This document shows, piece after piece, positions 59,734 through 64,000 of a stretch of DNA of 64,000 nucleotides. This DNA is from Salinisphaera sp049568105 (GTDB lineage: Bacteria; Pseudomonadota; Gammaproteobacteria; Nevskiales; Salinisphaeraceae): positions 2,604,001 through 2,668,000 of the forward strand of contig NZ_CP145335.1 of assembly GCF_049568105.1 (NCBI RefSeq), given 5' to 3'. The translations under genes and the position numbers were made by a program. How positions within the stretch are numbered: the first letter of the stretch is position 1; each line of letters starts with the position of its first letter. The notes beneath the pieces are model-generated. The model worked only from the letters and a program-made list of their open reading frames with translations, searched no databases and had not been told where the DNA came from.

Positions 59734-60750
59734 CTAGTGGCCGCTCGACAGATCGGTGTCCTGGCGCACCAAATTCTCGGCGATACGACGCGCGGTGATC
59801 GCCGGCACCTCACCGACGACCGTGATCTGCGTATTGCCCACGATATCGCCGTATGCGTTGACGGCCCCCATGCGCGTCGCGCCCTTAAGCGGCGCTCTCA
59901 GGCCGGCGGGAGCAATGAACGCCGATACCGTCGCAACGCCATCAGTGAACAGCATCTGCCGGACCGAAGCGCTCGGCGTGACTTGGCGCACGCCATCCTC
60001 GGCCAGTTCAAAGCCCGGCGGCAAGTCGTTGGCCTGCCAGCGATCTTCGGCTGCGGCAGACGGCTGCTCGGAGACATGTACCGACTCGTGGCGCACGACC
60101 CGGAAACCATGCAGATCGTAGCTGGACACAAATTCGGAATCGGGAACCGACTTGGGAAACGACACATCGGTGAACATAAGCTGCTCGAGTCGCTTGCCGT
60201 CCTTGAGCAATTCCAACTTGAGCGGCAATTGGGTCTCGGCATCGATCAGCATTTTGTAGCCGTAACGGAACTGATCCTTCGGCCGAATCTCTACGATTCG
60301 GCAGTCGCGCCCGGCCGAGCGCGTCTTGCCCTGATCGAGCACCGCATAGTTCGCCTTGAGCTGCCCGGCCGAGAAATGCGCGATGCTGCCGAGCAGACTC
60401 TTGGGCGGATGCTCGGAGATCAGCACCAGCTTGTGCTCGGGCAGAATCGAGGTGACCTTGTCGCCCTTGCGGATAATTTCCCGGGCCTGGCCCGTCAACG
60501 AGACCAGCCGCTCCTGTTCCTTGTGGTCGTGATAGCGGTGCACGACCTTGAGCGTATCCACGTCGCCGTGACGCAAAGACGCGATCACGCCGCGATAGGT
60601 CTCGCGGCGTACCGCGTCGGAAGCCTGGCTGAGCAGATTGATCGCTTCGGCGGTATCGGCATCGTCACCACCGGCAGATTCCGGTGGCGCAGCAAAGGCC
60701 GGTGCGATCAGTCCGAATACGACGAGAAACGCAGTTAGCGCTCTCGTCAC
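59734..60750 (-). CDS. mucB: Periplasmic sigma-E regulator MucB/RseB
   Basis: A 338-residue periplasmic protein with a signal peptide (cleavage near AFAAPP). The large N-terminal domain is LolA-like (YRGVIASLRHGDVDTLKVVHRY) and the smaller C-terminal domain contacts the anti-sigma factor (PPGFELAEDGVRQV, VGEVPAITARRIAENL). It protects MucA from proteolysis until lipid or LPS signals bind. Its ATG overlaps the mucA stop. Confidence 0.93.
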   Translation of the reverse strand: MTRALTAFLVVFGLIAPAFAAPPESAGGDDADTAEAINLLSQASDAVRRETYRGVIASLRHGDVDTLKVVHRYHDHKEQERLVSLTGQAREIIRKGDKVTSILPEHKLVLISEHPPKSLLGSIAHFSAGQLKANYAVLDQGKTRSAGRDCRIVEIRPKDQFRYGYKMLIDAETQLPLKLELLKDGKRLEQLMFTDVSFPKSVPDSEFVSSYDLHGFRVVRHESVHVSEQPSAAAEDRWQANDLPPGFELAEDGVRQVTPSASVRQMLFTDGVATVSAFIAPAGLRAPLKGATRMGAVNAYGDIVGNTQITVVGEVPAITARRIAENLVRQDTDLSSGH

Positions 60751-61517
60751 TGGGCTACATCCTGGCCGTAAGAAGACACACGGATCAGCGCCGGCGTGGT
60801 GCTAGACATGCCATAGCCCCGCGCCATGCCATTGTGATCGACGAGATAGCCATTGAGCTCGTCACGCACGGCCGGATCCGAAACCGACCAGTGGTCAGCA
60901 GCGCCATCGGTCATGCGGGTGGTGCGTCGCTGTGCGCTTTGCAGGGCGACCGTGGATGGGCTGGCCGAAGCGACCGTTTCGACCTGGCCGGGTTGAGCCG
61001 AGACCGAACTAAAATCGGCCAACTGGTCGTTCCAACGGCCGCTACCGAAGCCTTGGCGCGTGCTGCTCTCAGCATCCCGCGTACGTGTGCTCGTCGTGCC
61101 AGCGTTGTTGGCTGCCACCCGGGTCTCGGCCGTGTTGCTGCCATTGCGCAGCAACGGCTGCCCCGCCAGGAACACGACGCCGGCTACCGAAGCCGCGGCA
61201 GCAAATCCGGCCATACCCCGCCAGCGGCGCGTACGGTTGGCGCGTGGCAGCGCTACCACGTTGCTGCGCTCGAGGGGAGGCGTCGCCACCGTTTCTGGGT
61301 GGTCCTCCTCGGCAATCGCCTTCATGACACGATCGGCGAACCCGGTATCGACCGCGACCGGCGTCTCGGCGCTGTGCGCACGCAGGGTCGTCCGAATCCA
61401 GTGCTGGCGCGTCCAACTGTCGCGCAAAGTTTTGTCACGCAGCAACGCATTGACCACCGAATCCGACTCGTCACGCGTGGCTTCATTGTCTAGAAAGGCG
61501 GACAACTGCTCGTTCAT
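60747..61517 (-). CDS. mucA: Anti-sigma-E factor MucA/RseA
   Basis: A 256-residue single-pass inner-membrane anti-sigma factor. The cytoplasmic domain starts NEQLSAFLDNEATRDES, typical of RseA; one membrane helix lies near 105-122 (GMAGFAAAASVAGVVFLAG). The periplasmic part has a low-complexity Thr/Ser/Ala stretch and a MucB-binding C-terminus. It begins 7 bases after rpoE. Confidence 0.92.
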   Translation of the reverse strand: MNEQLSAFLDNEATRDESDSVVNALLRDKTLRDSWTRQHWIRTTLRAHSAETPVAVDTGFADRVMKAIAEEDHPETVATPPLERSNVVALPRANRTRRWRGMAGFAAAASVAGVVFLAGQPLLRNGSNTAETRVAANNAGTTSTRTRDAESSTRQGFGSGRWNDQLADFSSVSAQPGQVETVASASPSTVALQSAQRRTTRMTDGAADHWSVSDPAVRDELNGYLVDHNGMARGYGMSSTTPALIRVSSYGQDVAQ

Positions 61518-61524
61518 AACAACC

Positions 61525-62100
61525 TCACTTGTCCGAAAGGGACACCAGCTTTTCCTCGATTGCCGCACGCGCCCGAAAGATGCGCGAGCGCACGGTGCCG
61601 ACCGGACAATCCATTGATTGCGCAATCTCTTCGTAACTCATGCCATCCAGTTCTCGCAACATGATGGCGGTTCTCAAATCCTCTGGCAGTTCGCGGATGG
61701 CACGAATGACCGCATCGCGAATCTCCTCGCTTTCCATCAACGCTTCGGGCGTATCCTGCTCGGAAAACCGATCGGTATGCCCGAAAGCCTCGGCGTCCGA
61801 TACATCGATATCCTGGCTCGCCGGACGGCGCGACCGCGCGACCAGGTAGTTCTTCGCCGTATTGATCGAAATACGATAGAGCCATGTGTAAAAGGCACTG
61901 TTGCCTTTGAATCCGGCAAGCGCACGATAAGCCTTGATGAAGGCTTCTTGAGCAACATCGGGCGCTTCGGCCGGGCTTACATAGCGAGCCGCCAGCTTCA
62001 CGATCTTGTGCTGATACTTGCGTACCAGCAGATCGAAAGCGCGGTCGTCGCCGGCCTGGGCCCGTGCGACGAGCTGTTCGTCGGTAGCGTCTTCGCTCAT
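61525..62100 (-). CDS. rpoE: RNA polymerase sigma factor RpoE/AlgU
   Basis: A 191-residue ECF sigma factor. Region 2 has DVAQEAFIKAYRAL and FYTWLYRI; region 4 has LPEDLRTAIMLRELDGMSYEEIA and VGTVRSRIFRAR. It directs the envelope stress regulon. Its ATG abuts the stop of a possible upstream ORF (TAGATG) and its own ribosome site is weak, suggesting translational coupling. Confidence 0.96.
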   Translation of the reverse strand: MSEDATDEQLVARAQAGDDRAFDLLVRKYQHKIVKLAARYVSPAEAPDVAQEAFIKAYRALAGFKGNSAFYTWLYRISINTAKNYLVARSRRPASQDIDVSDAEAFGHTDRFSEQDTPEALMESEEIRDAVIRAIRELPEDLRTAIMLRELDGMSYEEIAQSMDCPVGTVRSRIFRARAAIEEKLVSLSDK

Positions 62101-62268
62101 CTACTCGCGGCACGCGCCCGGGATACGGATTGTCAGGCTGGATCGATGTGCGTCTACCTCGTTTTGCCAGAATGCCATGTCGGCGTCACTCCCGTAGACC
62201 ACGGGAGTCGCCAATAGTTCGGCAATCAATTTGATGGCTGGGTAGATCACCATGCGCGGAGCATCCAT
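62101..62268 (-). CDS. Possible leader ORF abutting rpoE (rseD-like position)
   Basis: An open frame of about 55 codons (ATG at 62268; alternatives ATG 62253 or TTG 62283) ends with TAG immediately before the rpoE ATG. The product would read MDAPRMVIYPAIKLIAELL at its start and has no similarity I know. About 70 percent of third positions are G or C, somewhat below neighbouring genes. No good Shine-Dalgarno is seen. In E. coli a 51-codon ORF, rseD, occupies the same place and couples rpoE translation. A TAGACT box (complement of 62295-62300) could start a transcript about 20 bases upstream. Confidence 0.4.
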   Translation of the reverse strand: MDAPRMVIYPAIKLIAELLATPVVYGSDADMAFWQNEVDAHRSSLTIRIPGACRE

Positions 62269-62358
62269 CCGGCTCTGAAACAATTTAGGGCCATAGTCTA
62301 GCGAGGCGCATGCCTCACGTCATGCCAAGATCATTCAGCCACGGTCTGGCTGGGCGCG

Positions 62359-63669
62359 TTACCGGTCGATCACCGTACAAACCGGCGCCTCTAGCCAGGC
62401 GCCTGCGGTGGCCAGAAAACGCCGGACCACGTCCTGGGCACAGCCATTGCTCGACAGAATGCCATGCGCCGCGCCAGAAACCCGCAACAACTGCCGCCCC
62501 GGCCGATCGAGCACGAACTGCGCGCTCGCGCTCAGCGGCGTGAGCACGTCCTCGGCGCCTGCCAGTACCAGCGTCGGCACCGGCCTCGGGCTATCGAGCG
62601 GCGCGACCGGCGACACCGGCCAGTGACGACATATCGCCGACGTCGCCGTCTGTGATAGCGCACAGCGGCTGCTCCAGTACACCGGCGCCGTCTCGGCACT
62701 CCGGTCGTTCAACTTTTGCAACGGCCGGGCCAACGACACCAAGGTCTCTGGCCTGGCCAGCGATTGACGCAGCCGGTTGACCAGCGCGCTGCTGTTCGCC
62801 ACCCCGTAACCCGATAACAGCAGCATGGCACGCAGTGCCTGGGCATCGACCGTGAACATGCGGGCCCTGTAAGGCACCCGGGCCCAGGCCAATGTGCGCG
62901 GCTGGGTCGCCCGACGGCCCATCAACGCCTCGATCAACGTCGACGCCGAAGGCACTCCCAGCCGACAGCCCAGGTCGCGCCGACAGCCGGCTATCAACTG
63001 GCGCTGTCGGCGAGCCCAGGTTGCCCGGCGACGGTCTTCGATTCTCCCTGGATTCAGTACCGGCGAATCGAGTATCAGCGCCCGGACATCGGCCGGGTAG
63101 CGCGCCTGCAATCGACGCGCGATCACCGCACCGAAGGACTGGGCCCATAGTACGGCGCCGGCCGCATCGACGGCCTGGATCAGTCGGTGCAGATCTGTAA
63201 CTTGGGCACGAATACCCAGCGCATTGGCAGTCGGCGCCCCTAGGCGCTTGAAACATACTTCGAGCGCGGCCGCCTGACAGCCCGGCCGCGGTCGGCTGCG
63301 GCCTGTGCCACGCGGATCGAAAATCACCAGGTCCCGAGGCCAACCGGCCCGCTGTTGGAAACTACGCCAGGCGCGCAGTGCGGCATCGGTCTGACCGCCC
63401 GGATCCCCCGGCCCGCCGGGCACATAGATCACTGGCTGCGGGGTCGGCCGATCGGGCCGAGCCCGAAGGCGCGTGACCCGCAGCCGCACCGGCATGTCAT
63501 TCAGGCGCTCCCCGGTTTTGAGCCAGCCACACTGCATATGCGCCGCACTGGCCTGGCCGATCGCAGCGGCCGCACAACCGCGCCAATCCAGGCTAGGCGA
63601 AGCGTCGACCGAAAACGCGGCCAAAATCCCGGCTATCGCAGCGGATACAGTCACGAGCCGTCTGCTCAT
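62359..63669 (-). CDS. Secreted alpha/beta hydrolase (S33 peptidase-like)
   Basis: A 436-residue protein with a signal peptide (MSRRLVTVSAAIAGILAAF, cleavage near VDA). The fold is seen in VIYVPGGPGDPGG (oxyanion loop), IFDPRGTGRS, a nucleophile elbow WAQSFGAV, the Asp in LAGAEDVLTP and the His in SGAAHGIL. The architecture with a helical cap and a C-terminal TAP-like part suggests a proline iminopeptidase or tripeptidyl aminopeptidase relative. The elbow has Ala instead of the usual first Gly. Substrate is unknown. It is coupled to ygfX by an ATGA overlap. Confidence 0.8.
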   Translation of the reverse strand: MSRRLVTVSAAIAGILAAFSVDASPSLDWRGCAAAAIGQASAAHMQCGWLKTGERLNDMPVRLRVTRLRARPDRPTPQPVIYVPGGPGDPGGQTDAALRAWRSFQQRAGWPRDLVIFDPRGTGRSRPRPGCQAAALEVCFKRLGAPTANALGIRAQVTDLHRLIQAVDAAGAVLWAQSFGAVIARRLQARYPADVRALILDSPVLNPGRIEDRRRATWARRQRQLIAGCRRDLGCRLGVPSASTLIEALMGRRATQPRTLAWARVPYRARMFTVDAQALRAMLLLSGYGVANSSALVNRLRQSLARPETLVSLARPLQKLNDRSAETAPVYWSSRCALSQTATSAICRHWPVSPVAPLDSPRPVPTLVLAGAEDVLTPLSASAQFVLDRPGRQLLRVSGAAHGILSSNGCAQDVVRRFLATAGAWLEAPVCTVIDR

Positions 63670-64000
63670 CCGGCATCGCTCGGCGGCGCCACTCGACATC
63701 GCGCGCGCAGCCGCCGGTGCAGATCCGAATCGACGGCATCGGCCGGAATGACGATCGTATGTGCCCGGCGATGCGCATCGCCACGCCATTTTAGACGCAC
63801 CCAGAGCGCGCCCCAGCTTCGAGCCTCGATGCAGCGCCCAGACAACGGCGCGCGAGCGAAGCGTTGCCAGTGCACGTGGTGGTCCGCCGACCAGCGAAAG
63901 GCTGTGCAGACACCGGGCGCACACAGCCGAAAACGACGATCGGCTCGCCATGCCGCCACCGCCAGCACGGCCGCCAATATCGCGAACTCCGGTATAGCCC
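63666..64000 (-). CDS. ygfX: YgfX-family inner-membrane protein, 5' end beyond the window
   Basis: A partial gene, at least 111 codons, entering from the right edge. A membrane helix (AILAAVLAVAAW) is followed by a basic domain ending IPADAVDSDLHRRLRARCRV, the hallmark of the YgfX (CptA) family. In E. coli ygfX pairs with sdhE. In many gammaproteobacteria the order near rpoE is sdhE, ygfX, nadB. Here nadB is replaced by the hydrolase gene, so sdhE would be expected just outside the window. The C-terminus overlaps the hydrolase ATG. Confidence 0.7.
   Translation of the reverse strand, partial: AIPEFAILAAVLAVAAWRADRRFRLCAPGVCTAFRWSADHHVHWQRFARAPLSGRCIEARSWGALWVRLKWRGDAHRRAHTIVIPADAVDSDLHRRLRARCRVAPPSDAG

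Noticed and set aside
1..64000. CRISPR arrays, insertion sequences, prophage, toxin-antitoxin or defence islands
   Set aside because: I found no regularly spaced repeats, transposase or integrase motifs, and no composition break. Apart from the YgfX family name (CptA toxin) nothing suggests a defence system.

Overview
The window is a gene-dense, high-GC stretch of a gammaproteobacterial chromosome carrying almost only core genes. Type IV pilin assembly, Lol lipoprotein transport, LpxK/MsbA/KdsB lipopolysaccharide genes, RNase E and a sigma-E operon with MucA/MucB/MucD all point to a diderm gammaproteobacterium. From memory, gene order follows Pseudomonas in several blocks (rpsT-murJ-ribF-lspA-pil; obgE-rpmA-rplU-ispB; lolC-lolD-comEC; kdsB-lpxK; rne-rluC-HAD; maf/yceD-rpmF-plsX; nagZ-methylthioinosine phosphorylase; lepA-lepB-rnc-era-recO-pdxJ; rpoE-mucA-mucB-mucD). 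The composition and the very acidic RNase E tail would fit a halophilic lineage such as Salinisphaeraceae, but that is only an inference. I see no insertion sequence, prophage, CRISPR array or rRNA.

Layout. 1-6438: minor pilin operon (FimT-like, pilV, pilW, pilX, pilY1, pilE). 6440-9613: lspA, ribF, murJ, convergent to it. 9761-14245: rpsT, proB, obgE, rpmA, rplU, ispB and tRNA-Pro(CGG). 14373-19647: hemerythrin, a lone pilB, clpA, clpS. 19887-28430: plsX, rpmF, yceD, maf, HAD phosphatase, rluC, rne. 28601-37168: a leftward envelope block of phosphatase, kdsB, lpxK, msbA, comEC, lolD, lolC. 37246-43079: a small secreted protein, the agmatine-to-putrescine pair aguA/aguB, and mfd. 43698-51152: one tightly coupled leftward operon, cysM, exonuclease-like pseudoenzyme, rlmD, a CYTH/YkuD fusion, nagZ, an MscS channel, hpt, methylthioinosine phosphorylase. 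51418-57856: pdxJ, recO, era, rnc, DUF4845, lepB, lepA. 57953-64000: mucD, mucB, mucA, rpoE, a possible leader ORF, an alpha/beta hydrolase and a partial ygfX.

The most unusual item is the gene at 47299-48264. It joins a CYTH domain of the inorganic tripolyphosphatase type to a signal-less YkuD domain resembling cytoplasmic L,D-carboxypeptidases of muropeptide recycling, and it sits directly upstream of nagZ. In the same operon a homologue of the PolB-type 3'-5' exonuclease family has apparently lost all its metal ligands. Other points of interest are an ORF abutting rpoE like the E. coli rseD leader ORF, a probable CTG start codon for rluC, a MucD with a lipobox, a comEC start whose purine-rich leader lies in a hairpin, probable leaderless starts for yceD and cysM, and an RNase E with an ~830-residue disordered tail. 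Synteny gaps (ileS, fkpB, ispH, murB, exbBD, sppA, fab genes, nadB, pilC and pilD are not at their usual places) show that conserved clusters have been broken up in this lineage.

Functionally, aguA/aguB supply putrescine. The phosphorylase and Hpt would recover the purine of the polyamine by-product methylthioadenosine as IMP. NagZ and the fusion protein would process recycled cell-wall fragments. The rpoE-mucA-mucB-mucD operon controls the envelope stress response.
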